From positions 1-54,599 of the forward strand of contig NZ_BDBY01000178.1 of NCBI RefSeq assembly GCF_001613225.1: 54,599 bases of DNA. Reading direction: 5' to 3'. Below the pieces are notes generated by a model. The model was given only the letters and a program-made list of their open reading frames with translations, was not told the origin of the DNA and did not search any database. This document shows positions 1 through 9,918 of this stretch, piece after piece. Source of the DNA: Nocardia pseudovaccinii NBRC 100343. GTDB lineage: Bacteria > Actinomycetota > Actinomycetes > Mycobacteriales > Mycobacteriaceae. The position numbers and the translations under genes are program-made. Within the stretch, counting starts at the first letter, position 1; every line of letters starts with the position of its first letter.

Positions 1-53
1 CTCGTTTGTCGGCCTATGGCAGCACAGCTTCAGGAGCCGTATTCGGTGACATT

Positions 54-1162
54 TCAGCCAGGTTGGAAGAATGCGAGCATTTTCTGGGCGGCGTCCGGCG
101 ACGTCAGCAATTCCTGCATTTCCACGGACATCCGGGCGGCAGTGCTGGTGCGTTCGAACATCTCGCGTTCGTATTCTTTGACGGCGACGGGAAAGTCGTC
201 CGGGTGCGCGGCCAGTGCGAGACCGAGCAGGGCGCCGTCGAGCAGTGCCATGTTGGCGCCCTCTCCCACCGGCGGCATCAGGTGCGCGGCATCGCCGAGC
301 AGCGTGACACCTGGGGTCGACGGCCAGGTCAGGCCGACCGGGAGAGTGGTGATCGACCGCGGCACGACCGTGTCGTCGCAGGCCGCGATCAGTGCGGTGA
401 ACCGTGAGTCCCAGCCGGGGAGCAGGTCGATCAGCCGCGCCCGGGCGGCGGCCGGGTCGTCGAACGGGATCCCGCTGGTAGCGAACCAGTCCTCGGCGGT
501 GTGATAGAAACTGATGCCGATGCGAACGCGACCGTCGCCGTTGCGCTGCGCCGCCAGGGACAATCCGTTGCCGAGCACCCAGTAGTTGCCGCGCCCGACC
601 ATCGCCGCGAGGTCGGGGTGCGTGCGGTCGATGTCGGGAATGCCGACCTCGACGACGTTCTGGCCGATATGCGCCGGGCGGGCGTCGGTGAGCAACGCGC
701 GGACCCCGGACTGCGCGCCATCCGCCCGACCAGCAGGTCATACGTCGCACTGCTGCCGTCGGCGAAGTGCAGCAAGCCGTTGTCGGCGGATTCGAACGCG
801 TGCCCCCAGCGCACCACGTCTTCGGGGAGGGAATCCAGCAGCAGGTTGCGCAGATCGGCGCGGTCGACCTCGGGCCGCGCGAGCGGTGCGTCGTCGGACG
901 TGTCCTCCTGGAGCAGCAAGGCGCCGTCCGGCTCCAGAAGGCGCATGTCCTGCCCTTCGCCGCGGGCGATCGCGTGGAACTGGTCGATCAGGCCTGCCGC
1001 ACGCAGCGCTCGCTGCCCGGAATGTATGTCGAGCATGCCGCCCTGACCGCGCGCGCCGCGCGAGAGTTCACGTTCGTACACGACGGCGTCGATGTCGTTC
1101 ACGTGCAACACCCTGGCGAGGGTCAGGCCGCCCAGTCCGGCTCCGACAATGGTGATGGTCAT
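54..1162 (-). pseudogene. FAD-dependent monooxygenase, TetX-like, frameshifted
   Basis: The N-terminal part (from ATG at 1162) has the Rossmann motif GAGLGG near residue 7 and runs to about codon 145. The reading frame then breaks near 722-730, where the coding strand reads GTCGGGCGG. One extra G there would restore V-G-A-D-G-A-Q-S-G-V, and the second frame then continues to the stop at 54 with the typical second FAD motif GDAAHLMPPVGEGAN. The restored protein would be about 368 aa, normal for TetX-like or aromatic-ring hydroxylases, which use FAD and NAD(P)H to oxidise drugs or aromatic compounds. It abuts a truncated TetR gene divergently. A sequencing error in the short G run is the main alternative to true decay. 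Confidence 0.8.
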
Positions 1163-1170
1163 GCGGGCCG

Positions 1171-1604
1171 ATGCGGCTCTACGGCTACATCGCCACCAAG
1201 CAGGAGTTGCTCGACCTGATGGTCGATTCGGTCTACGCCGAGATTCGGCCGGTCGGAGATGGTTGGCGAGAGGTGCTACGGTCCCTTGCCGAAACCACTC
1301 GGCAGGCCGCTCACCAGCATGAATGGTTTGCCGACCTGATCGGTGGGCGGCCCCAGCTCGGGCCGCACGCGCTGGCCAGAGGAGAGGCTGTGGTGGCCGC
1401 GATGGGCGGCCTCGACGTGGACACCGTCATGCCGGTGGTCGACGCGGTCAATGCGTACGTGATCGGCGCGGTGCGCCGGGAGATCACCGAGTCCCCGCGC
1501 TGTCCACGGTCATACGCGACGGCGCCCACCTGGACGCCGACCAAACCTTCCACACCGGCCTCTACTTCCTCCTCGACGGCATCCAAACCCGCATCTCGAG
1601 CTGA
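1171..1604 (+). pseudogene. TetR-family regulator remnant, no HTH, frameshifted
   Basis: The readable part begins LYGYIATKQELLDLM, which in intact relatives lies just after the DNA-binding helices (compare LYRYVxxKxELL). It continues into a TetR_C-type ligand domain. About the first 45-50 residues, holding the whole HTH, are missing, and the homology starts within a few bases of the divergent monooxygenase start codon. The frame also changes near 1490-1500: the upstream frame ends in REITESP, while the next frame carries ALSTVIRDGAH and ends in LLDGIQTRISS. The ancestral gene probably repressed the neighbouring monooxygenase. It cannot bind DNA in this form. Family is clear; that one deletion removed the intergenic operator plus HTH is inferred. 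Confidence 0.7.
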
Positions 1605-1790
1605 CACGCAGCCGCGGGACCAAAGGGGCCGCCGCGACGTTGAACCTGACCGGTGCCTTCACCCTCGGTCAGGTGGGATGGCGGTCCCACACGGTGCGAG
1701 CGCTGGCAACAAAACGGACGCTGTCGAGACGACAAAAGAAAGGCAAGAAGGTTACTCACTCCTTATCCCTTTCAACATATATCGCGCCCC

Positions 1791-1810
1791 GGGGCTTGCG
1801 GCAAGACCCC
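1791..1810 (+). promoter_or_regulatory. Rifamycin-associated element (RAE) upstream of rox
   Basis: The inverted repeat GGGGCTTGCGGCAAGACCCC matches, with perhaps one difference, the RAE known from actinomycetes before rifamycin-inducible resistance genes (rox, rph, arr, helR). It ends 137 bp before the rox start. AT-rich sequence just upstream (TTACTC at 1752 and CATATA at 1776) could be the promoter, which is inferred. The rest of the 1605-1947 gap shows no convincing gene. Confidence 0.85.
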
Positions 1811-1857
1811 GGTCGTGCTGCAGAATCTCCAGCCGAAGCCTGTACCTGCGGAAATGA

Positions 1858-3375
<1,518 letters not shown>

Positions 3376-3497
3376 GCGAACAGTTGTGGGGCCGGAAGGT
3401 TGCCCTCGGTACGCGCCGGGCTGGATCCTCGTGCACCACCCCGCAGGCGCTCGGCTGCCGTCGAATGAAGCCCTGCCGCACCAACATTCGCACGAAA

Positions 3498-3539
3498 CCG
3501 AAGCCACCGGTCCGTGGTCATGCGGACCGGTGGCTTCGG
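3498..3539. terminator. Bidirectional hairpin terminator
   Basis: A perfect 17-bp stem (starting CCGAAGCCACCGG) with an 8-nt loop lies between the convergent ends of rox (3375) and the oxidoreductase (3566). It has no clear U tract, as is common in actinobacteria. Confidence 0.8.
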
Positions 3540-3565
3540 GCTCGAACTGCGGTCGGATGGCCGCG

Positions 3566-4744
3566 TCACCGGGTGACGAACTGGGGCTCCACGTCGCCGA
3601 TCGCCATGAGATGGCGCCGACGACTGGGCAGCATCATGGTCGGGTGGGAGATGCTCCAGGCCGCGGACGCGCAGATGAGCTCCTTGATGCGGGCGCCCAT
3701 CCGGCCCGTGGCCACCTTGGACGTGGGCTGATCGTCGGGGGTCACCTTCTGGACGATGCCATCGCGGCGGCCGAGGCTGATGCACTGGCTGGCGTAGCCG
3801 ATCGGGGCGTCGGGAACCTTGCGGCCGGTCAACCGCGCGGCGATGGCGTCGGCGCCCTGCCATGCCATCGGGGTTGCGGTGGCGCAGCCCATCCGTAGCG
3901 GTTTGCCGCCGACCCCTTCGGCGTACGCGGCGTCGCCGACGGCGTACACGTCCGGATGCGAGACCGAGCGCAGTGTGGCGTCGACGACGATTCGTCCGGA
4001 GTCGGACACCGCCAGGGTGGTCGCGGCCGCGATCGGGTGCACAGTGAAACCCGCTGTCCACACGGTCATTTGGGCCGGGATGTGCTGGCCCGACCTGGTG
4101 ACCACACCCTTCGCGGTGACCCGCGTGACATCGGCGTGCTCGTGGACGGTGATGCCGAACCGCTCGAAAGCGCCGCGCAGATGGCGCTGGGCCTTCTCGT
4201 CGAGCCAGTCGCCGACGCCGCCGCGCGCGGCGATCGCGACCCCGAGGTCCGGACGTGCCTCGGCGATTTCGGCGGCCACTTCGATGCTGGTCAGACCGCC
4301 GCCCACGATCAGCACGGTCTCGCCCGGCCCCAACTCGTTCAGGCGTGCCCGCAGCCGCAGCGCCGCCTGCTTGCCTGCCACGTTGTAGGCGTGCTCGGCG
4401 ACACCGGGGACGCCGAAGTCGGCGATGGTGCTGCCGAGGGCGTACACGAGGGTGTCGTAGCCGATGTTCTCGCCGGTCACCTCGACGGTCTTGCGGTCCA
4501 CATCGACCGCGGTGACCCGCGCGATCCGGAACTGCACGCCGGTGCCCGCGAAGACGTCGCGCAGTGAGCGGACGGGCAGATCCTGCCCGCTCGCGAGCTG
4601 GTGCATGCGCACCCGTTCGACGAATTCGGGGTCGGCATTGACCAGGGTGATCTCGACGTCGTCGCGATGCAGCCGCTTGGCGAGGCGTCCGGCGGTGATG
4701 GCTCCGGCGTATCCGGCTCCGAGGACGACGATGCGGTGCTTCAT
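3566..4744 (-). CDS. NAD(P)/FAD-dependent oxidoreductase (NDH-2-like)
   Basis: A 392-aa two-dinucleotide-binding-domain flavoprotein. GAGYAG at 9-14 binds FAD, VGGGLTSIE near 148 binds NAD(P)H, and YAVGDAAY near 268 is the second FAD motif. No redox-active CxxC is visible, so it resembles type II NADH dehydrogenases or AIF-like enzymes rather than disulfide reductases. It lies 81 bp downstream of an ECF41-type sigma factor on the same strand. ECF41 genes are known to sit beside and control a carboxymuconolactone decarboxylase, oxidoreductase or epimerase (COE) gene, so this is the likely target. The electron acceptor is unknown. Its 3' end faces rox. Confidence 0.85.
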   Translation of the reverse strand: MKHRIVVLGAGYAGAITAGRLAKRLHRDDVEITLVNADPEFVERVRMHQLASGQDLPVRSLRDVFAGTGVQFRIARVTAVDVDRKTVEVTGENIGYDTLVYALGSTIADFGVPGVAEHAYNVAGKQAALRLRARLNELGPGETVLIVGGGLTSIEVAAEIAEARPDLGVAIAARGGVGDWLDEKAQRHLRGAFERFGITVHEHADVTRVTAKGVVTRSGQHIPAQMTVWTAGFTVHPIAAATTLAVSDSGRIVVDATLRSVSHPDVYAVGDAAYAEGVGGKPLRMGCATATPMAWQGADAIAARLTGRKVPDAPIGYASQCISLGRRDGIVQKVTPDDQPTSKVATGRMGARIKELICASAAWSISHPTMMLPSRRRHLMAIGDVEPQFVTR

Positions 4745-4825
4745 GGTCTTACTCCTGTCTCGGTGGGTTCGCTTCCTGAACCGGACAGCGGCACGAATGC
4801 TGACAGGAGTGGACTGTGATGTGGG

Positions 4826-5770
4826 TCACCAGGATTCGAGGAGGGGTGCTCCGTGTTCGGAAGTGGCCCACTGCCGGGTGGCACGGTCGAGCTTTTCCGG
4901 ATTGGCCTGGCCGTAAATGGCCGCGATGCCATCGGATGTCACCTGCAGAGACACGATGCCGACGACCCGGTCACCGACCACCATCACCAGCGCGGGCCCG
5001 CCGTTGGCGATTGCGGCGAACATGGCGGGCCTGCCGCCCAGCATGTTCCGTTTGGCATCGGTCGGCTTGATGGCCAGACGCAGGAACCGCACGACGCGCA
5101 TCGCTCCGACGAGCGGCCTGGAGAGGGTCGGGATGAAGCCGCCGCCGTCGCCGATGCTGATGGCGTCCTCGGTCAGCAGGCTGATCAGCGTCTCGGTCCG
5201 GCCGCTGACCGCCGCGGCGAGGAACTCCTCGACGATCCTGCGGGCCGCGGCCTCGTCGACCTCCACGCGAGCCCGGTCGGTGGCCAGATGCTGCTTGGCG
5301 CGCCGATAGATCTGCTGGCAGTTCGACTCGGTGATATCGAGCATCTCGGCAATCTCGTTGTGCGCGTACCCGAATGCCTCGCGCAGCACGTACGCCACGC
5401 GCTCCTTGGCCGAAAGCCGCTCCATCAGCGTGAGCATCGCGATCGACACCGATTCACGCTGCTCGACGGTATCGGCCGGGCCGAGCATCCGGTCCCCGGC
5501 GAATACGGGTTCGGGCAACCACTGGCCCACATACGTCTCCCGCCTGGCCCGCGCCGAGGTGAGCTGGTTGAGGCACAGATTGGTGAGTACCTTGGTCAGC
5601 CACGCCTCGGGCGTCTCGACATAGTCGCGGTCGGCGGCCTGCCAGCGCAGAAACGTCTCCTGCACCGCGTCCTCGGCATCACCGGCCGACCCCAGCAGCC
5701 GGTAGGCGATCGCCTCCAAACGGCCCCTGATGCTCTCGAACAGATCGACCTCATGCGTACCGAGCGACAT
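4826..5770 (-). CDS. sigJ: ECF41-family RNA polymerase sigma factor (SigJ-like)
   Basis: A 314-aa sigma factor. Sigma region 2 (FESIRGRLEAIAYRLLG, then DAEDAVQETFLRW) and region 4 (LSAKERVAYVLREAFGYAHNEIAEML) occupy the first 170 residues. The rest is a SnoaL/NTF2-like domain, typical of ECF41, in which this C-terminal extension replaces an anti-sigma factor in controlling activity. It is followed by an oxidoreductase of the COE type. Two in-frame ATGs are possible (5787 and 5770); 5770 gives the more usual N-terminus. No perfect ECF41 promoter (TGTCACA-n16-CGTC) was found in the 81-bp gap downstream. Confidence 0.88.
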   Translation of the reverse strand: MSLGTHEVDLFESIRGRLEAIAYRLLGSAGDAEDAVQETFLRWQAADRDYVETPEAWLTKVLTNLCLNQLTSARARRETYVGQWLPEPVFAGDRMLGPADTVEQRESVSIAMLTLMERLSAKERVAYVLREAFGYAHNEIAEMLDITESNCQQIYRRAKQHLATDRARVEVDEAAARRIVEEFLAAAVSGRTETLISLLTEDAISIGDGGGFIPTLSRPLVGAMRVVRFLRLAIKPTDAKRNMLGGRPAMFAAIANGGPALVMVVGDRVVGIVSLQVTSDGIAAIYGQANPEKLDRATRQWATSEHGAPLLESW

Positions 5771-5876
5771 CCGCCCATCGTCGGGCATGTGCGCAGGCCG
5801 CGTCCACTCGCCCCGTGATCGGCCGGTTTTCCGGCCCCGTCCGGAAACACTCGCGCGGATAGGGAAAGGTGGGACG

Positions 5877-6524
5877 GTGCCGAACATCAGTCTGGATCGG
5901 GTCAGTGCGAGCCACGGCGAAACGTCGATACTCACCGACGTCTCCGTGACGTTTCCGGGAGGTCGGTGCACCGCTGTGGGCGGGCCGAGCGGGACCGGCA
6001 AAACCACGCTGCTGCGGCTGCTCAACCGGCTCGACGAGCCGACCGGCGGCACGATTCTGCTCGATGACATGCCGATCAACCGGTTTCCCGCGCCGGACCT
6101 GCGCCGCCGTGTCGGGTTGGTGCCACAGCGGCCGACACTGCTCACCGATATCGTCGCCGACGAGATCCGTGTCGGCCGTGCCGATCTCGCATCCGATCGC
6201 ATCGACATGCTGCTCGCTCGGGTGGGCTTACCGGACTTCCGTGAACGGCGCTGTCTCGAACTGTCCGGCGGTCAAGCGCAGCGGGTGTGCCTGGCGCGGG
6301 CGCTGGCCGTCGAACCCGAGGTGCTGTTACTCGACGAACCGACCTCCGCACTGGACGCGGAATCCGCCGCTGCGGTGGCAACTCTCATTCGCGAGCACAC
6401 CACCTCCGGCGGCGGAGTCATCCTGGTCAGCCACGACACCGCCTTCGTGACCGATGTGGCCGACGACACCTGGACACTGCAACACGGGCACCTGTCTCCC
6501 AGCGATGAACGGAAATCCCAGTGA
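5877..6524 (+). CDS. fetA: ABC transporter ATPase, FetA-like
   Basis: A 215-aa single-domain ATPase starting at GTG 5877 after GGAAAGGTGGGA. Walker A is GPSGTGKTT at 36-44, the signature is LSGGQAQR near 127 and Walker B is VLLLDEP near 149, with H-loop SHD. It overlaps the next gene by four bases (ATGA). That gene encodes an UPF0014/FetB-type permease, so the pair corresponds to FetAB, described in E. coli as an iron exporter that raises peroxide tolerance. The metal specificity here is inferred from the partner only. It is divergent from sigJ across a short gap containing a GGCCGG-TTTT-CCGGCC hairpin at 5821-5836. Confidence 0.82.
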   Translation: MPNISLDRVSASHGETSILTDVSVTFPGGRCTAVGGPSGTGKTTLLRLLNRLDEPTGGTILLDDMPINRFPAPDLRRRVGLVPQRPTLLTDIVADEIRVGRADLASDRIDMLLARVGLPDFRERRCLELSGGQAQRVCLARALAVEPEVLLLDEPTSALDAESAAAVATLIREHTTSGGGVILVSHDTAFVTDVADDTWTLQHGHLSPSDERKSQ

Positions 6525-7297
6525 CAGAACAGCTTTCCGTACCCGGATGGCCAGGTGTGGCGACCTCGCTGGTGCTCGTCGCACTGGCCGCCGCGATCGC
6601 CTACCGTCAGCACTTGCATCTGACCCGCGAGCTGCTCATCGCCGCCACCCGCGCCGGAGCCCAGTTGGCCGCGGTCGGCGCCATCTTGCTGATCCTGTTC
6701 CGGCACACCGGATTACCGGGTGCGCTCGCCTGGGTCGTCTTGATGGTGCTGATCGCCGGGCAGGTGGCGGGCCGACGTGGCCGGGGTGTGCCGCGTGCGC
6801 GCCGAGCCGCGACCATCGGGGTCGGCACCGGGTCGGCCATCACCCTCGGCGCTCTCATTCTGCTCGGTGTGATTTCCACGCAGGCTCGCGTGGTCGTCCC
6901 GGTCGGCGGCATGATCGTCTCGGCCGCTATGCAGGCCACCGGTATCGCACTGCGCCGACTGCACGAGGACGCGCGCAATGCGCGTCCCGCCATCGAAGCC
7001 CGCCTGTGCCTGGGTCTTTCGGCGCGCGAGGCTTTCCTGCCGCACCGCCGGTCCGCATTGCGCACCGCACTGATCCCTACGATCGACGCGACGAAGGTCG
7101 TCGGGCTCATCAGCCTGCCCGGCGCCATGACCGGCCTCATCCTCGCCGGTGTCGATCCGCTCACCGCTATCCGCTACCAGATCGTGGTCATGTACATGCT
7201 GCTCGCGGCCACCGCTCTGGCCGCGCTCACCGCGGCACGGGTCGCCGAGTCCTATCTGTTCGACGATGCCCAGCGACTGGTGCCACTTCCCGACTGA
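6521..7297 (+). CDS. fetB: ABC transporter permease, FetB/UPF0014 family
   Basis: A 258-aa integral membrane protein with about seven hydrophobic segments. It carries the UPF0014 features: an early RAGAQLAAVG stretch, a central VVPVGGMIVSAAMQ segment, and the loop LIPTIDATKVVGLISLPGAMTG with its TKVVGL-LPGAM core. It is translationally coupled to the FetA-like ATPase through ATGA. The pair should form a homodimeric exporter; iron export is inferred from E. coli FetB. Confidence 0.82.
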   Translation: MTEQLSVPGWPGVATSLVLVALAAAIAYRQHLHLTRELLIAATRAGAQLAAVGAILLILFRHTGLPGALAWVVLMVLIAGQVAGRRGRGVPRARRAATIGVGTGSAITLGALILLGVISTQARVVVPVGGMIVSAAMQATGIALRRLHEDARNARPAIEARLCLGLSAREAFLPHRRSALRTALIPTIDATKVVGLISLPGAMTGLILAGVDPLTAIRYQIVVMYMLLAATALAALTAARVAESYLFDDAQRLVPLPD

Positions 7298-7416
7298 TCA
7301 CTGTGCGACCACACCGAAATCGCCGAGTCGCTGCGGCGCTCGGAAATCGCCGGAGAGCGCATAGTGTTGGTCGTCGAAGCTCGGCCGGGCCGGGCCGGGT
7401 GGATGGGAGCGAGCGG

Positions 7417-8625
7417 GTGGGCGATGCGGTGGTCGCGGTGCCGGAGTCGGTGCGCACGGAGTTGCGGCGCGGCGTGCGCAGTGTGCTGGTCGATACCGTG
7501 GCGCTGCGGTTGGTGCGAGAACGGTTCGACGATGAGCAGGCCGGGGCGTTGCGGCGCTATCTGGAGGCGTCGCAGTCGGCGAATACGTTGCGGGCGTATC
7601 GAACCGATTGGATCGCATGGGCCGGATGGTGTGCGGCCGAGGGGCGGCAGGCGCTGCCAGCGGATCCGCTCGACGTCGCGGTATATCTGGCAGCGGCAGC
7701 GGATGCGTTGCGTCACGGTGACGATGGTTCGCAGCGGTGGGCGTTCAGTGCGGCCACGCTCGAGCGCAAGTCGGCGGCCATCGCGGCGGTGCACGCCGCC
7801 AATGGACTACCGTCGCCCACGCGTTCCGATGTCGTTCGACTGACGTTGCGCGGTATCCGCCGGACCCGCCGCACGCAGCCCAAACGCAAACGCCCCGTGC
7901 TGTTGCACACCCTCGAACAACTGCTCGCAGGGCTGCCGGAGCCGGGCTGGCCCACCGAGCCCGCACGCCGCCGCGACGCGCTGGCATTGCTCGTCGGATT
8001 CGCGGGGGCATTGCGCCGCAGCGAACTCGCCGGATTGCGGATCGCCGATGTGCGCGTCGATCTCGACCACGGCACCGGTGAACCGCTACTGCTCGTGCAA
8101 CTTCCGACCACCAAAACCGACCCCACCGGCATCGCGGAACAGCGCGTCGCACTCCCCCGCGGCCGGCGCCCGCACACCTGCCCGGTCTGCGCCTTCGCCG
8201 ATTGGATCCAGTTGCTCGAGGTGCAACGCGAGCACGGCGATATCCGCGCCTGGCTCGCCGAGACAACGTCCCCATCTCCGGACATCCACCGCTGCCACGG
8301 CTACCAGGGCACCGCACTTTCCGAAAACGACACCCTCCCACTGTTTCCCACCATTACCCGCCACGGCGGCATCGGCACCGACGCCATGTCCGGCCGTGCC
8401 ATCGCCGAACTCGTCAAACGCTATGCCGCACGCGCCGGACTCGACCCCGACCTCTTCTCCGGACACTCACTGCGCGCCGGATTCGCCACCCAAGCCGCCC
8501 TCGGCGGTGCCAGCGACCGCGAAATCATGCGCCAGGGCCGCTGGTCCAACCCGCGCACCGTACACAACTACATTCGCACCGCAAACCCATTGGAAGACAA
8601 CGCCGTCACCAAACTCGGTCTCTAG
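7417..8625 (+). CDS. Tyrosine site-specific recombinase/integrase
   Basis: A 402-aa enzyme with an N-terminal SAM-like core-binding domain (SQSANTLRAYRTDWIAWAGWC near 55) and a C-terminal catalytic domain. The catalytic set is visible: Arg in GALRRSELAGL, His-x-x-Arg in HSLRAGF, Trp in QGRWSN and the nucleophile Tyr in TVHNYIR. A CPVC insert lies in the middle. GTG 7417 is chosen because GGGAGCGAG precedes it; the frame is open further upstream, but that part overlaps fetB. I see no tRNA, excisionase or direct att repeats nearby, so it is either a stand-alone recombinase or the remnant of an element. Confidence 0.85.
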   Translation: MGDAVVAVPESVRTELRRGVRSVLVDTVALRLVRERFDDEQAGALRRYLEASQSANTLRAYRTDWIAWAGWCAAEGRQALPADPLDVAVYLAAAADALRHGDDGSQRWAFSAATLERKSAAIAAVHAANGLPSPTRSDVVRLTLRGIRRTRRTQPKRKRPVLLHTLEQLLAGLPEPGWPTEPARRRDALALLVGFAGALRRSELAGLRIADVRVDLDHGTGEPLLLVQLPTTKTDPTGIAEQRVALPRGRRPHTCPVCAFADWIQLLEVQREHGDIRAWLAETTSPSPDIHRCHGYQGTALSENDTLPLFPTITRHGGIGTDAMSGRAIAELVKRYAARAGLDPDLFSGHSLRAGFATQAALGGASDREIMRQGRWSNPRTVHNYIRTANPLEDNAVTKLGL

Positions 8626-8689
8626 TGAATCAACTGAGATAAGTTGCATTAATTGCAGCTGTGGTGCGAGTCGAGGTGGCGAGCAATCC

Positions 8690-9553
8690 TCAGCGGCTCG
8701 CGCGCAGTATGCGGATCGCGCGCAGTGCGCGGGGCGGTTCGGCTTCGGATTGTGCGGATCCGTCGAGGTAGCCGGTGACGAGGTCGGGGGCGGAGTGGTC
8801 TTCGAGGTCGGTGAAGCCGAGGGCGCGCAGTTGTGTGGCGATGTCGTCGGGGGTGAAGTAGCTGAACACGGGTTCGCCGACGTCGGCGAGCCGATCGGCA
8901 CGTTCCTGCTGGTGCGCTCGGTCCTCGTCGCTGTTCGCGGGCTGCAGGTAGTCGAAGACCACCGCGACCGGCTGGGCTTGACCAGCGATGTATTCGAGGG
9001 TGGCGTGGGCGGCGTTCGGAGTCAGATAGAAGACGACGCCGAGCCAGACGAATACGGCCGGGTCCGTCCGTTTGAATCCGGTGGATTCCAATCCCGCTGC
9101 CAGTGTCTGGCTTTCGAAATCGACCGGCACGAAGGTCAATGTCTCAGGGCGGTCGATTCCGGCGGTAGCAAGGCGTTCGCGTTTCCACGCTTGGGTGGCG
9201 GGGTGATCGACCTCGAAGACACGCACGTCCGGGTGCGGATTGCGATAGGCGAAGGTGTCCAGGCCCGCGCCGAGGATCACAACCTGCCGCACACCAGCGG
9301 CGACGGCCGCGCCCACGGCGTCCTCGGCGAAGCGCGCACGTGCGGCGAAGAACAAGCGGCGGGACCGATCGCTGGCCCCGGCACCGAGGTGATCGGTTGT
9401 GGGCGTACCCAATTCGGCCAGTTCCTCTGCGGTGACGCCGAGCAGAGGTGCCGCCAGGGGGTCGGTGAAGATCAGTGGTCGGTCAGCGATCTGATGATAG
9501 GCGCGGGCATAGGCGGTGATGAGCGCTGTCCGGCTGGGTCCGTCGTTATCCAT
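8690..9553 (-). CDS. SAM-dependent methyltransferase, PPM/LCM-type
   Basis: A 287-aa protein of the large actinobacterial family of putative SAM-dependent O-methyltransferases related to leucine carboxyl methyltransferase. It shows the SAM motif VVILGAGLDTFAYR near 93 followed by VFEVDHPATQAWK, where the acidic residue binds the ribose. The C-terminal half has FVWLGVVFYLTP, typical of this family. Substrates are unknown; many paralogs occur in Nocardia and Mycobacterium. The ATG at 9553 is preferred over a TTG two codons upstream. The gene stands alone, convergent with the integrase. Confidence 0.8.
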   Translation of the reverse strand: MDNDGPSRTALITAYARAYHQIADRPLIFTDPLAAPLLGVTAEELAELGTPTTDHLGAGASDRSRRLFFAARARFAEDAVGAAVAAGVRQVVILGAGLDTFAYRNPHPDVRVFEVDHPATQAWKRERLATAGIDRPETLTFVPVDFESQTLAAGLESTGFKRTDPAVFVWLGVVFYLTPNAAHATLEYIAGQAQPVAVVFDYLQPANSDEDRAHQQERADRLADVGEPVFSYFTPDDIATQLRALGFTDLEDHSAPDLVTGYLDGSAQSEAEPPRALRAIRILRASR

Positions 9554-9743
9554 ATTCAAGAACCTACTTGCGAAGGTGGCGCGTGCTCTATGAACTCACT
9601 CACGCTCACTCCGTAAAGGAGCAAGCGAACACGATCGGTAACACCGATTACGGCCCGGCACCGCACGTCGCCATGACCAGCGGCCGGTCGAACAGCTGCG
9701 GCCGGAGGAGGGAACACGGTCGCCAGGGTGACATCTATCCCGT

Positions 9744-9887
9744 TGTGCGAAACGGCATTTCATGGCCTGCGCCAATCGAGTCGGCTCTGCCGACACCGTG
9801 ACCTGGGATATGACAGAACGAGTGCGTCAATTTGAACTGAAACTCACCCCGTTCGACTTTCCTGTTTGCGCGAAACGGCATTTTATG
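9744..9887. repeat. Two 21-bp direct repeats before the amidase
   Basis: The 365-bp gap 9554-9918 holds no convincing gene. It contains TGTGCGAAACGGCATTTCATG at 9744 less its last base and a second copy starting TGCGCGAAACGGCATT at 9867; the 21-nt copies differ at two positions and start 123 bp apart. The second overlaps the likely -35 region of the amidase promoter, so they may be operator sites. Confidence 0.6.
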
Positions 9888-9911
9888 TCCGCTGCGGCAG
9901 GCCAATAACGT
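9883..9911 (+). promoter_or_regulatory. Candidate promoter of leaderless amidase mRNA
   Basis: TAACGT at 9906-9911 fits an actinobacterial -10 (TANNNT) and ends seven bases before the ATG at 9919. TTATGT at 9883 sits 17 bp upstream of it. No ribosome binding site is seen, which suggests a leaderless transcript. This is inference from spacing. Confidence 0.35.
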
Positions 9912-9918
9912 CGAATTC

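Noticed and set aside
4745..4825. ECF41 promoter (TGTCACA-n16-CGTC) before the oxidoreductase
   Set aside because: Only partial -35-like matches (TGTCAGC, CATCACA) were found and none has CGTC at the right distance.
6454..7416. Long open frame upstream of and in frame with the integrase
   Set aside because: It lies over fetB in another frame, is Arg/Pro-rich without domain features, and a GTG with a ribosome binding site at 7417 starts the integrase.
7298..8690. tRNA attachment site for the integrase
   Set aside because: No cloverleaf or tRNA-like sequence is recognisable on either side.
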